Shown here: piece by piece, positions 53,650-64,000 of the stretch
How the letters are laid out: the number at the start of each line of letters is the position of its first letter
How positions within the stretch are numbered: the first letter of the stretch is position 1
NCBI GenBank assembly: GCA_963556255.1
Contig: OY744604.1
Location: forward strand, 77,454,736 to 77,518,735
DNA: 64,000 nucleotides
Direction: 5' to 3'
Source: Allolobophora icterica
Lineage: Eukaryota > Annelida > Clitellata > Crassiclitellata > Lumbricidae
Position numbers and translations under genes: made by a program
The notes under the pieces: generated by a model
What the model was told of the DNA's origin: nothing
The model's database searches: none
What the model saw: only the letters and a program-made list of their open reading frames with translations

Positions 53650-54920
53650 CAATTGTTCCTGAAATGCATGTAATGTAAAAATGTAAGTAAATAGGTAGGT
53701 AGTTCAAAAGGTAAGAACGCACTTAAATCAAATCAAAATCAAATCAAATAACATTTATTGGTCCAAAGTAGCAACACAGTAATGCCAAGTACTTCGTTAA
53801 TTACACGTACATTGCACAGTAATGTAACACAGTAGATAACTGATTAATTGATACTAAATACTTTACAAGCATAATTTCTTTGGGAGTAGAATCTTCTAGT
53901 TACTGATTTTTGTCCTAATTATCGTGTGTTATACTTGCATCGGCATTATAACGAGGGTAAAATTTGGACACAATGGGGAATCCAGAAGGGATGAAATCCA
54001 GCTAGGAAGGGTCCCCCTAATTCAGTTAACATAAATTGGTGGGTTGAGTTGATAAGACCTATTGCTATCTGATTTACAGTATTTAAACATGTACTTTGCT
54101 TTATTTCTTCTTCTTTCCTTTCCTTCTTTTTTATACATTCAGGACCAACAACATTACTTAACATTTAGATAATGGCATAGTGCCGAAGTAAAGTAACTAA
54201 GTAACTAAGTAAGTTTGTTAGTAGACTACATTAGCATTCGACAAGCCCGCGTCCACTACATTGTAATACGATGGCCTACACATTTATTATCAGACTATTT
54301 TATGTATACTCATAGTGTGTATTATCTATTTGTTCAATGGATCACGTACTCCAATGCCACGCAAATTATTAACATCAAGGTGTCGAGTCTTTTTATGAAA
54401 GTTAACGAAGAAATCAACTTTAAAATATAGCATAAGTCGCATACATTCTCTACAGGAATTATTAAGGCTTGCACTAATACATTTACACCACGTTATGTAC
54501 CTAGCAAATAGCTAGTCTGCCGCAATGTTGTGAGAGATATCTTAAGGATGACTTCCACCCATGCTTCATCATCATCGGCAACAGCTGCCAGCATCATCAT
54601 CGAACCGTTGCAAGAAGTTAGAAGTCTGAAATATACTTGCAAGTAGTGATCTGCGCATTAAAGTCTGCTTTGGTTTCAAATACGTCTAACTAAAAACTCA
54701 TTTAGTATTCATCGACTTGATAGCACCTATGCCTGCATCAGAGCAGTTGTATGATACCGGAGTTTCTCGGAACCCTTAGATTCTACGGGCTTCGGCTAGA
54801 GGTTCCGCCGCAGTTCAATGTACAACAACAAAAACACCAACTTGATTCACAAAATGAACGAGCAATTAGCTGCAGTGTTCTTCACAGCTTTCAGCCATTC
54901 TTGCTAGACTCGAACCTATG
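53650..54920. other. Intron sequence, no further gene
   Basis: It contains short runs such as AATCAAATCAAAATCAAATC (53727) and AAGTAACTAAGTAACTAAGT (54189). No coding signal or clear repeat element. Confidence 0.35.
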
Positions 54921-54924
54921 TTAA

Positions 54925-55745
54925 ATCAGTAACATTAATAAAAACACTGTGAGAGGCGCTTTATAAATGTTTAAATACAATATAATACATTAATACGTGA
55001 TGTGTTGCTGCATTGTATTTCTTGAAAAATTGGACGGTTGAGCGCGCATGGTTTCGTGAGCGACGGAACCTTTGTCTAAGGTTCCGTCGCTACAAAAAGG
55101 TTGGAAAAAGGGCACTACTTAAAAGATAAACGCCTGCGCAAGTTATGAGCCACAAGACACATTAATTGAATTGAAAACAGTAAAGCAATAGCTGGTCCAC
55201 TTGTGTTATTATAATTTGTAATGGAAAGGTAGCTGTTTCGTTCTTCGTCATTCAGAAGAGGGGATAATGTTTTCAGAGAAACGTAGTTGAAACAAATATA
55301 ACACCCTCACATTTTTGTGCTATTAAGTTATTTGGCAAAATTCTAATTTAAATACCTTTGGTTTATATAAAATTTATATGTCCATCATTTCACTAACTCT
55401 TATTCACTCAGTCCTTATGACGCGCCTGGATTACTGCAAATTACTGCAATTCAGTCATTATAGAACTGTCTTGTCGACAATGCCCCAACACCAAAATAGA
55501 TTAGAAAGCTTTATGTTCCAATATCGATTCATCTGAATCGGTGGTCGCTGCGACCTTCAGCCCATGGAGATATGCTGTACTGCGCACTTCAAATGGAGCC
55601 CGTCGTGCATTTTAGTGTAAGACTTATTGGACCGTGCTCGTGGAACAGTCTACCATTGCAATTCCGTTCTCTTGCAGTTGACTCTGTCCAGCGAATTTTT
55701 ATAACTGTCCTAAAACGCCCTACTTAAGATTATTTAGATAATCCG
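54925..55745 (+). mobile_element. LINE 3' tail and degraded LINE reading frame
   Basis: At 54950-54995 there is a GGCGCTTTATAAATGTTTAA tail. Farther right, 55405-55480 encodes, with stops, LMTRLDYCKLLQ, the LINE motif seen elsewhere. Between them a 14-base perfect palindrome lies at 55059-55091. Confidence 0.4.
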
Positions 55746-56894
55746 CATACTGTGAGGTTCTTGAAACACGCCACATTAAGTGCTGTGATACATACATACG
55801 TACACACAGTCATAATGCATACAATATTATACATACCTGCACATTCATGCATGCTACTTACATACACATACATACATGTAAACAAACATGCATAGGCCTA
55901 TGCATGCTTACATACATGAATGCATGCTTGCATACATACATGTATACATAATCGTAATTGTAACCTCCAAACTTCTAAAGCGCCGCTCGAAGGCCAAGCG
56001 CAGGGCACCAGCCTATTCCCTATTCACGAGCGCTACGTCAGATCAGAGGGTTTTCCAAAGAGTAGTTCAAAATAGGTCCGAGTCCGGTTTCCAGAAGGTC
56101 AAACCAAATCAGAGAGCGTTTTCCAGAGGGTGGTCCAAAAGAGGTCTGAGTCGGATTTCCAGAAGGCCAAACCAAATCAGAGGGAGTTTCCAGAGAGTAG
56201 TCCAAAAGAGGTCCAAGTCCTATTTCTAGGGTACCAGATCAGGAGAGTCAGAGCAGCTGTCAAGGCGGGTTTCCTTTACGGCGAGAATAATTGGAAGGCG
56301 GAGGATCAGACGAGTCAGGGTAGGAGTACTTGAAAAGGTGAGACTTCAGTTTTGAGTGGAAAGCCCGGGGGTGATAGATAGAGGAACATGAGGAGGAGGA
56401 TGAAGGGCGGCTTGCAATGATGATGGAGGCACTGAGAAACTGCGGAATTCAGGGGGAGGTCATTCCAGAGGCGTGGTGCTTTGATGGATATGGCTCGGTT
56501 GGAGAACTTGAGGTGAGTAGTGACTGGGGGTCGAGAAAGACTGAGATAGGATGATGGCGTGGAGCGGGTTCTCTGAATGATGAAGAGATCATGAAGGTAC
56601 TTGGGCTGGGAATATTGTAGGGAGTTGTAGGTTAGTGATAGGACTTTGAAGTGGATTCGCTCTGGGATTTTTAAACAATGGAGTGATTTTAACCAATGGA
56701 GTGATTTGAGGATGGGAGATATAAAATGATGATGTTTGGGCGTTCTAGTGACAGCTCTGGCTAGTGCATAGGCCTACATAGATGCAAATATCAGTTCTTA
56801 GCTTGCAAGTAAACGCTTATAAATAGCAATAATATTATAAAGGTAATCTTGAAGTGAAATGCTGAAATATAATACAATTATGCGACCTACTAAC

Positions 56895-56946
56895 CCCGTA
56901 TTAAAAATGCAGAAACGAATAACATCCATGCAATTCTGTAATCCAT
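56895..56946 (-). CDS. Exon 1: signal peptide
   Basis: ATG at 56946 opens MDYRIAWMLFVSAFLIR, then one base and GTTAGT at 56894-56889. The hydrophobic run WMLFVSAFLI and the phase-1 join to exon 2 (giving GSQTKLTVV) fit a cleaved leader. The distance to exon 2 is about 3.3 kb. Confidence 0.6.
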
Positions 56947-57234
56947 GTTGAACGCAGAAACTATCATCTCACCATGCAACATGTTTCAAGTAGTTGTTTA
57001 GTCAGCTGCTTTGCAGTATCAAATGCAAATAGCGTATACGGATATTAGTATCATGGCTATGCTCATAAATTTTCCCCTTGCTATACTGTACACCGAATGT
57101 ACAGAATAACGTATAACGTTTGTACAAAATACTTTAAAAATACTGAAACCTTCGGACTGCTTTATCTTGCATTCGGAAACTTTAAAGGTTATTTTCAATC
57201 TTCTTTTTTCTAATGCAAATATAGGGCCTATATA

Positions 57235-58246
57235 CAATGTGTCTCAATTGAACGGATACCCATTTTATTTTCGCAATAAATCTGTCAGTTTTAAAACTAT
57301 TCAATGCAATATTGGATATTGAAAGAGAGATAAATTATCAATATTCTCCGAAAATTTCACCAAATTCCGTCCACAAGATCCAAAGTAATGAACATTCAAA
57401 TTTGGACAAACAAAATTCGAACTTTCCATCATGTATAAGATATAAAAATAATTTTTTTGCAAACTGCATACCTTACTAAAACATATGACGTCTTAATGAC
57501 ACCATTTTCATTTAAGCAGACGATAATGAAAGAAAATTCTTCTCAGTAAAGATGATTTGAATTTGATTAAAATTTTAAGCCAAAAAACATTACGAGCAAA
57601 AAGGTTTTTGAAGGAATTTCATATTCCAGCAGGACAGTGCTCCAGCTCACCGAGCCAGAGAAACTGCAGATCTGCGGTCAAGAAAGTCTCCAGATTTCAT
57701 TTTACCAACTTTTTGCCCCCCTCCCAATAGCCCTGATCTCAATAAGCTTGACTACAAGATATGGAGCATCCTTCAGGAAAGTGTTTATCAAACGCGCATA
57801 CGCGACATTGACCATCTCAAACAGCGAGTTGTGGAAGAATGGAATCGTTTTGAGCAAGGAATTGTTGATCGTGCAATCAACGAATGGCGAGATCGGCTTG
57901 GAGCATGTATTCGAGCTAAAAGCGGGCATTTTGAACATCAAGTTTTAAGAGCAACATTTTACTCAAATTAATTTTAAATGTTGATGTCTTCGTGTTTTTG
58001 TCGAATTGTAAAGTTTAATAAAAAAAATATAAATGAATTTTTACGTGTTGGAAAGTTAGAATTTTATTTGTCCAACTTTGAATGTGCATAACATTGGATC
58101 CTATTTATAGAATTTTACAAAATTTTCGAATAGCATTGATAATATTTTATCCCTCTTTCAAGTGGTAAAATTCTACTGAATTACTTTTAGAATTGACAGA
58201 TTTATTGCCAAAACACAAAGGGTGTCAGTTCAATTGAGACACCGTG
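57235..58246 (+). mobile_element. Internally deleted mariner-type element
   Basis: TA flanks (57233-57234, 58247-58248). Ends CAATGTGTCTCAATTGAACG and, inverted, CACGGTGTCTCAATTGAACT. 1,012 bp; the transposase keeps only its C-terminal half: FQQDSAPAHRARET, PNSPDLNKLDYKIW and a tail ending SGHFEHQVLRATF (57608-57970, one or more frames). It is related to the element at 7662-9062 at the protein level but has different ends. Confidence 0.85.
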
Positions 58247-58589
58247 TATAACAAAAAGAACAGGTTTAACAATGGTCAATGGCCTTTAATATTGATTCGG
58301 ATAAATGCGAGGCATTTAGCAAAATAAATGTCGTGTATTTTATGCAACGTAGCTACAGACTATATGGTAAGCGCCTGCTAGCTTTTCTGTAGCCTATGAG
58401 TGTATCTTTCTGTGAAAAGGTGGAAAAGTATGGGAAGTATCCTTAACGTTTCTCAGGCATTCAACTAGACTTTTATAGCAAGTGAAGGCTAAGAATTGAT
58501 TGATTTTGAATGGGTAGACCACACTTACATATGCATGTATGACTGTATGTTATATACACTACGTTGTGTTTTGTTATGTAGTATTATGT

Positions 58590-58795
58590 ATGTAATTGTA
58601 ATGAGTAACTTCAATTGCGCCGGTGTCCTATCCAAAAGGCATCAACCGAAGGCACTCAAAAAACCAGGCTTTAATTATGTCAATATCCAGAAGATCAGTC
58701 CGTAAGGTGGATAAGCAATTTGAAAGAGGTAAGTTTTAAGATGAGAATAAAATGATATAAGTTACTGAGCAGAGCGCAAAGATATAATGAGAAAG
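58590..58795. repeat. LINE/SINE 3' fragment
   Basis: GTAATTGTAATGAGTAACTT, then TTGCGCCGGTGTCC, GGCATCAACCGAAGGCAC and a TCAGTCCGTAAG segment match 6190-6300 in order. Its last part matches the LINE fragment at 4775-4870. Confidence 0.6.
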
Positions 58796-58879
58796 CTACA
58801 AAATAGGTCTAGCAACAGAAAAAGCTCGTGCACCAAGAACAGTTCTTGATTTAGATATGACCCGCACATCAGTTCAATG

Positions 58880-59040
58880 ACGTTTACTATGTATGCCTAC
58901 CTTAAACGCCGATTATGTTCAAGTGAAGATTGAAAAGCATTTAAGACTATATAAATAGGTTGTATTGTCTGTAGGTTGAAAAAAAAACCATAAAAAGCAC
59001 TTCGCTTTTGCAACGTGTTCCCGTTCATAAAACTCGTAAT
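58880..59040 (+). repeat. Dispersed repeat, forward copy
   Basis: It contains AAACGCCGATTATGTTCAAG and AAAAAGCACTTCGCTTTTGC, and is matched, inverted and diverged, by 61860-62035. The two copies are about 3 kb apart. Confidence 0.6.
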
Positions 59041-61339
59041 TACACTGATCGAGTCTGTGTTTACTGCCTAGTTTTCTATTAACCAACCAGACTCCTTAAA
59101 TGTCTTCATGATAATGACCCAACTTGACTTGCGATAAGACTGCAATAAAGGAACTGCGTAAACTTCCGTATGCCTAACTATGTTAGTCTATTATAATTGT
59201 CACTAGGATACAATACCGATTCGGCAAATTGCAGTGATAAAGGCTTCTAAAGCTAGGTCGGACGGTAAGTTGCTATGTAAGACACATAAAGTCATTTATT
59301 TAGTAATCTATATATTAAGGTAATATACATAGCCCCGCTCTGAGAGTCATAGGGGTTGACTGGGGTAGGGGGTAGCCTGCCGCACAATAATTGAGTAGGG
59401 GCAACGCCCCCCAAAAAAAATCGAAAGAATTTCTTCAAGTATTAAAATATTATGTTTCAACATAGACAAATTTCTTCAGAAACAGAAAAACAGAGACACA
59501 GAACTGAAATACTATTAGAAATTCATAATGAAAACAAAGATTTATTTTTATCTTCAATCTCTTCAAAATGAAACAAACGTAAATGTAAACAAACGCACCC
59601 ATTTCATAGGCATTAGTTAACACCTGAAGCCTCTGAGGCTCGCTGATTGTCTAGACCAGAGGTGAAAAAAGTTGTTTTTATCGATTTTGGGTTTAAAAAA
59701 CACAAGAAAAAGAACCACAAAATTTAGTTTTTTTGTTTTTTAAAATAAATTTCTTACTCTTCTAGAAGTTATTTTAATAACACTGATTAAACGATTTTTA
59801 ATTTTCGGAAATCGCAACTGAAGTAAACTGAGTTGGCGCTCTTGTTCATGCAATTTTTCATGACTTTTACGATCCAAATTTCGAAAATCTTAAAAACGAA
59901 CAACCAACATAACAAAACCATAAAAAACCAAAAAAACAACTGTTCATGTACAAAAAATTGTTTTCTTGCAATTTCTGTTCCAGACCCCGTGCCTCTCCCC
60001 CCCAAAACATATTTTGGACAAGTTTACGCCAGTCCACAGAGTAAAAGGCGATCTCTACGCTATCATAAATGATAGTATAAATGTAGTTGTCATGGACGTG
60101 ATCTTACTGAATTGGCAACTGCTAGATACAGCTGCTAGATACACACTCTCTAAAGAAAAACAATTCAAAGGCCCTTGCAGAATGTAATTCCCACTGAGAT
60201 AGGTTCCTGCAAACGTAATTCAGAGATAACCTCAGATTGAAATCGTTAACTAGAGCAGAAATTCTCGGTTAAGTCCACGCTGAACAATATCTTTGTGACC
60301 TGAAAATAATGAAGCCTGCCGTTGCTGTCAACATAGCGTCGCTGCCGTCCAAACAAAGAGGCCTCGAGCCGTCAACTCTACCGACCGGTCTTTTAGTTTA
60401 TACGTACTACTAAATGAAAATAAACTATTCCCCGACACGATACCCTTTGCAAGTCATCGATCTGGCAATATGTAAACGCAAGAAACTCTTAATCACATTC
60501 GAAATCAAAATTATCCACGTAGCACATGGTAGACCACTGCTATATTCAATCCCGTGCTCCATAGCACTGTCTCAGCTCAACACGTCGGCCCGGCTCTTCC
60601 GTAACCTCGCTCACTGCTAAATCACTGGCTTTTCCAAACGCTTTACCTACTGTTGTAGCGCGGGCTACAACAAAAGTTTCTGCCAATTCTTTGCCAATAA
60701 GGAGCGCCAACCAACTCACGCTTACACATGTATACATTGTTAGATATATCTCTAGTTAAGGCTTGCTGGACGTTGTAGAACATTGTACTCTGTAGGAGTG
60801 CTGAGGTGGAACATTCTCGTTTAGTTCTGCTTGACTGGTTTTCACTGAGTCTAACGCCATGCGGTCATGTGATTTATATAAAAGAGACTGTGGCAGGATT
60901 GTCGGAGACCTTGGTGATAGGATCTGACGAGATGACTTGTTTGTTAGGACACCAAGTCTCACTTGTTTAGTTAAGTGTGAAGAACCGCAGATGGTTGCTT
61001 CTTTCGTATTTCTGTTTCATGCCTGCGACCATATTCGTAAGGTGCAGGGCAAGTGTTAGTACGTTTATTTCTACCGAGTCGTTCTACTGTTGAAGACTTT
61101 TGGTTTTGTTCGCTCTGGCTTCGAGCAGGTACAATTGTACATTATCGTGTAAATATTAAAATACTTATATCATACCCTAGTGAGCCTTTTAGTGATACTA
61201 GATACATTTAGGGGGACCTTGTAACAACATACATACATACATACAGGCACGCATACATCCGTACATACATAGTACATCCAGAAATACATATATCCAATTA
61301 TCCATGCATACGTACATCTAGAATCGCTGTGTGTACGTA
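59041..61339. other. No recognisable gene
   Basis: AT-rich sequence with short frames. A CATACATACATACATACA run is at 61228. A stretch near 59330-59420 has GGGGTAGGGGG-type words like those of hAT borders, without a matching end. Confidence 0.35.
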
Positions 61340-61860
61340 TGCATGCCTACATTACTATAACTCGCTTCTTACTGGTATCAATTAAGTCAAACATGCTGAA
61401 GCTGCAGAGAGTTCAGACCTCATTGGGTAGAGCCATAACTATACATCCAAATATGAACATAGTGTTTTTTCAGCCGGAACGCACCGGAACGGCGTTCCGG
61501 CACCTTTTTCAGCTACTGAAAAATAATTTATTTATTTTAATAAAAAACAATAATTTAGTTATTTTAATTTAATTTCAGTGTTTTGAACTGTTTTCAATGT
61601 TTATTGACCCATCCCAACCACCAATCCAGTTTTTCTCGGGACTTTAGCCCGCCCATAATTGTTCCGTTTCGGGACCTTTTTTCTGGAAAAAAGCACTGTG
61701 AATATATAACCCCTGTGCTTAAATCTTTGCATTGGCCTCCTGTTTAGCAAAGAATTAATTTCAAATTATAAAACTTTGAACTCTAGTCAGCCACAATACT
61801 TAAAATCAGTTCTTATTCCCCAAGCTTATCATAATTCAAAGAGGTCATCTGATTACCTAA
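61340..61860 (+). mobile_element. LINE remnant interrupted by a small hAT-like insertion
   Basis: Words of the LINE region after the palm are seen on both sides: LKLQRVQTSLGRAIT near 61395-61440 and LKSLHWPPV near 61720. Between them, 61462-61692 has ends TAGTGTTTTTTC and, inverted, CAGTGCTTTTTTC, with CCGGAACG palindromes inside. I could not define a target duplication. Confidence 0.5.
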
Positions 61861-62035
61861 TTATCTGATTAACGAGAACACGTTGTAAAAAGCGAAGTGC
61901 TTTTTTCTATACTGATTTTCCCAGCCAGCAGATAATACAACATGTTTATTTAGTCTTACATGCTTCTCAATCAATCTTCACTTGAACATAATCGGCGTTT
62001 AACGTAGGCATACACAATCATAAAAGCCAGGTAGT
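61861..62035 (-). repeat. Dispersed repeat, inverted copy
   Basis: It is the inverted partner of 58880-59040: GAAGTGCTTTTTTC on the left, then CTTGAACATAATCGGCGTTT on the right, both complements of words in the forward copy. Confidence 0.6.
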
Positions 62036-62449
62036 CGATGTACGCCCTCCGCATCGTGATAGCACATGGATTATCAGAACAATCACTGCGTGATGTGGTT
62101 AGTGCAACCACAGTTTCAGGGATGTTGTGTGGCATGTATGCGGCATGGGAGGAATGGGACGTACACGTCTTCAAGGAACAATGCGAAGATTGATTCGGTC
62201 TCGATATTTACCGGAATCATATCATACTTTGAGCAACTCTGCCAGAAAGCTGATTCTAACCTTTTCTCTGCCATAATAACCAACCCAACACATGTTCTGC
62301 ATCAGTTATTACCTCCAGAGAAAACTGTTGTATACCGGTACTCATGGGTTAGTTAGTTATCTGAAAAGTTGATATTGCTTCTGTTGTACCTTGAAGAGCG
62401 CCGCCTGCGTTAGTTTATCTCGTGTTATTGTTAAAGATCCTAATAATTA

Positions 62450-62525
62450 TGTGTATGTGTGTGTTTGTAGGTGTGCGTGCGTGCGTGTATGCGCGCGCGC
62501 GTGTGTGTGTGTAGTGTGTGTGCCT
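62450..62525. repeat. (GT)n/(GC)n microsatellite
   Basis: GTGTATGTGTGTGTTTGTAG followed by GTGCGTGCGTGCGTG, GCGCGCGCG and GTGTGTGTGTG runs. Confidence 0.9.
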
Positions 62526-62767
62526 TTGTGTCAACTATAGCATTCTAAAATAAGTCCATGGCATGGCCTAAATGTTTATAGCACACTAGGCCTAAACAGT
62601 GTATGGTTTCGTGCTCTCAAAAAGCCTGCAGGTATAATAAATAGGCTTACGACAGAAAATTTAGCACAGGTATAGACTATGAGACTAAGAAATTTTATAT
62701 AAGAAATCCGCGTAGGCTAGCTATAAAAACGCACTTTCACTTTCGCGGTGTAACGCAGCCAGTGAAA

Positions 62768-62813
62768 ATGGATGTTTCCTATTCAAGGATGGCAATATAT
62801 ACGATCTGTGCAG
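62768..62813 (+). CDS. Possible signal-peptide exon of another receptor
   Basis: ATG at 62768 gives MDVSYSRMAIYTICA, then one base and GTAAAT at 62814. It has the same layout as the leader exon at 56946-56895 (short, starts MD, phase-1 donor). The hydrophobic part is weak and no later exon is inside the window, so this is only a candidate. Confidence 0.3.
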
Positions 62814-62829
62814 GTAAATATAACATTGA

Positions 62830-64000
62830 AATAATCTATTTCATTCTTGACATAATTTTTTAATAACAACACGCAGCTGGCAGAAATTAAATCCGAACTG
62901 ATCGAGCATTCGCCAGTAAAGCGGTATATGGAGATCACAATGGCTGTATAACCACGGGACGAAGAACAATATCAATGCTGTGCTGTGCTGTGCATGGAGG
63001 CAGTCGTAGATAAAATGTTGGTTAGCCTACTTTAATTTCTTCCGCCGACAATGGACAGTGTGCAGTAAACGTACTAATTTATTTGGGCATTTGTTTCTGT
63101 TCCATTAGCTCCATTAGACGAACTATTGGAATAGAATTGTTTAAATATTATTTTCTTTATATTAATGGGAATTTGAATCTCAACCTCACTTTCCTGCATA
63201 GCGATCAAACTCGGCCACAGCCCATCCATACCACTCACGCCAGGCAGTACCAGTCCCAAGCCTGAAAAAAGGAGGAGGGCGACGTCAAGGCTCTAGCAGT
63301 CATAAGATGTCGTTAGCCACTGGATACTAACTCACAGGGTCTATCTAGTCTTCCGTCTTAGCTTTTAACCGGACATACTATGAGATTTTTTATGTACATC
63401 GAATTTGCTTAGCATCAACCATCGACTAACAAATTGTACGCTGGACACTGACGCCATATAAGTTTAATTGGTAGTATTAGAATTAGAAGCAATAGAAAAA
63501 CAGTATTGTTTTATGTTTGCCGATGGGTATATTTGCAGAATCCGATATCTAACAGTAGGCTATCTGTAAATTGTAATAATCGGGGTGTATTGTTGCCAAA
63601 TTTCACAGGAAATTGGCTACGCCTCGGGCGAGTTCCTCAATGAATCTTTTCTAGGCCTCTAACGAATGCAGCCGCGTTACAGACCGGCTGAATCCATATT
63701 TATAAAAAATATAGGTTAAAGCCGCTAAATAAATGAGCAAACGGACGTCCTCAGGCTGCAATGCGTAGGTATAGACCGATTTTATTGTAGATTTTGACAT
63801 CCAGCAAGAATAGCGCACATCAGATTTATTTATTAGCGACCTTCGAATGATATCGCACACTAATGTTGTGTTGCTACAGTAACATTTAGATAATGTGTAG
63901 GCCTAATCAGTAAAGTACAACGCTCAACGTCCGAGCCAAACGGTGATAAAGAATAATCATGAGTGTAGCGCTAAGAGATACACAATTTGACCGATAAACT
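62830..64000. other. No recognisable feature
   Basis: AT-rich with short open frames on both strands. A weak tail of the candidate gene at 62768 may continue outside the window. Confidence 0.35.

Larger units (their letters stand above)
50988..56946 (-). pseudogene. Receptor with two immunoglobulin domains and tyrosine-rich tail (four exons), in-frame TAG
   Basis: Exons on the minus strand: 56946-56895 (leader MDYRIAWMLFVSAFLIR), 53610-53299 (first immunoglobulin domain), 52700-52155 (second domain and transmembrane helix), 51265-50988 (tail). All junctions are phase 1 with AG/GT. The second domain reads through to a helix (SALAIIIPAIVAICIASGVF) but contains TAG at 52464-52462, just before GLHNYTCTTRF. 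Either the gene is dead, the base is polymorphic or an error, or a short secreted form is made. The tail has tyrosines in YVEL, YVLPIYEQI, EYAII and IYTSLY contexts, which suggest phosphorylation-dependent docking; this is inference. Confidence 0.65.

Noticed and set aside
57637..57948. 103-aa plus-strand frame as a gene
   Set aside because: It is an off-frame shadow of the mariner transposase, whose true frame carries FQQDSAPAHR and NSPDLNKLDY.

Overview
The window is animal nuclear DNA, probably from a marine invertebrate. The evidence is split genes with GT/AG junctions, immunoglobulin-type receptor exons, long microsatellites, LINE 3' fragments, and many nonautonomous hAT, mariner and piggyBac-like elements. 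I cannot name the species.

The centrepiece is a complete but decayed Polinton/Maverick (adintovirus-like) element at 13014-28186 (15,173 bp). It has a 6-bp target duplication (GATATG, 13008-13013 and 28187-28192) and terminal inverted repeats of about 118 and 135 bp. On the minus strand from the left end it carries a probable ssDNA-binding protein, a chromodomain integrase and a zinc-ribbon/phospholipase A2 protein. On the plus strand it carries the packaging ATPase, penton-type minor capsid protein, pVI-like protein, a small dUTPase-fold-like protein, a two-helix membrane protein, two conserved proteins of unknown function, the major capsid protein and a SAP/NUMOD-like protein. On the minus strand again come a C1q-like fibre, an adenain-type protease and a protein-primed DNA polymerase B. 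The plus and minus blocks converge on a 13-bp perfect hairpin. Integrase, ATPase, pVI-like, 19.7-kb gene, major capsid, fibre and polymerase all carry stops or frameshifts, so this copy is a fossil unless some indels are assembly errors. Most genes start a few bases after a TATA-like TATATAAAATG motif. Each terminal repeat holds two TGACGTCA sites, one kappaB-consensus site and one AP-1 site.

To the right are two receptor genes that converge on each other. A plus-strand type I membrane protein with one immunoglobulin domain has seven phase-1 exons (29598-42239). A minus-strand receptor with two immunoglobulin domains and a tyrosine-rich tail has four exons (56946-50988), with an in-frame TAG in its second domain. 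Their introns are full of transposons.

The left flank (1-13007) and far right (57-64 kb) contain no gene I can defend. They hold a GATGGCGGC-containing repeat array in both orientations, a piggyBac-like element, two decayed mariners, LINE fragments and microsatellites. Several nonautonomous hAT elements have clean 8-bp target duplications (10430-10699, 28805-29218, 30471-30629, 35049-36418, 39372-39750, 43307-45421, 51674-52079).
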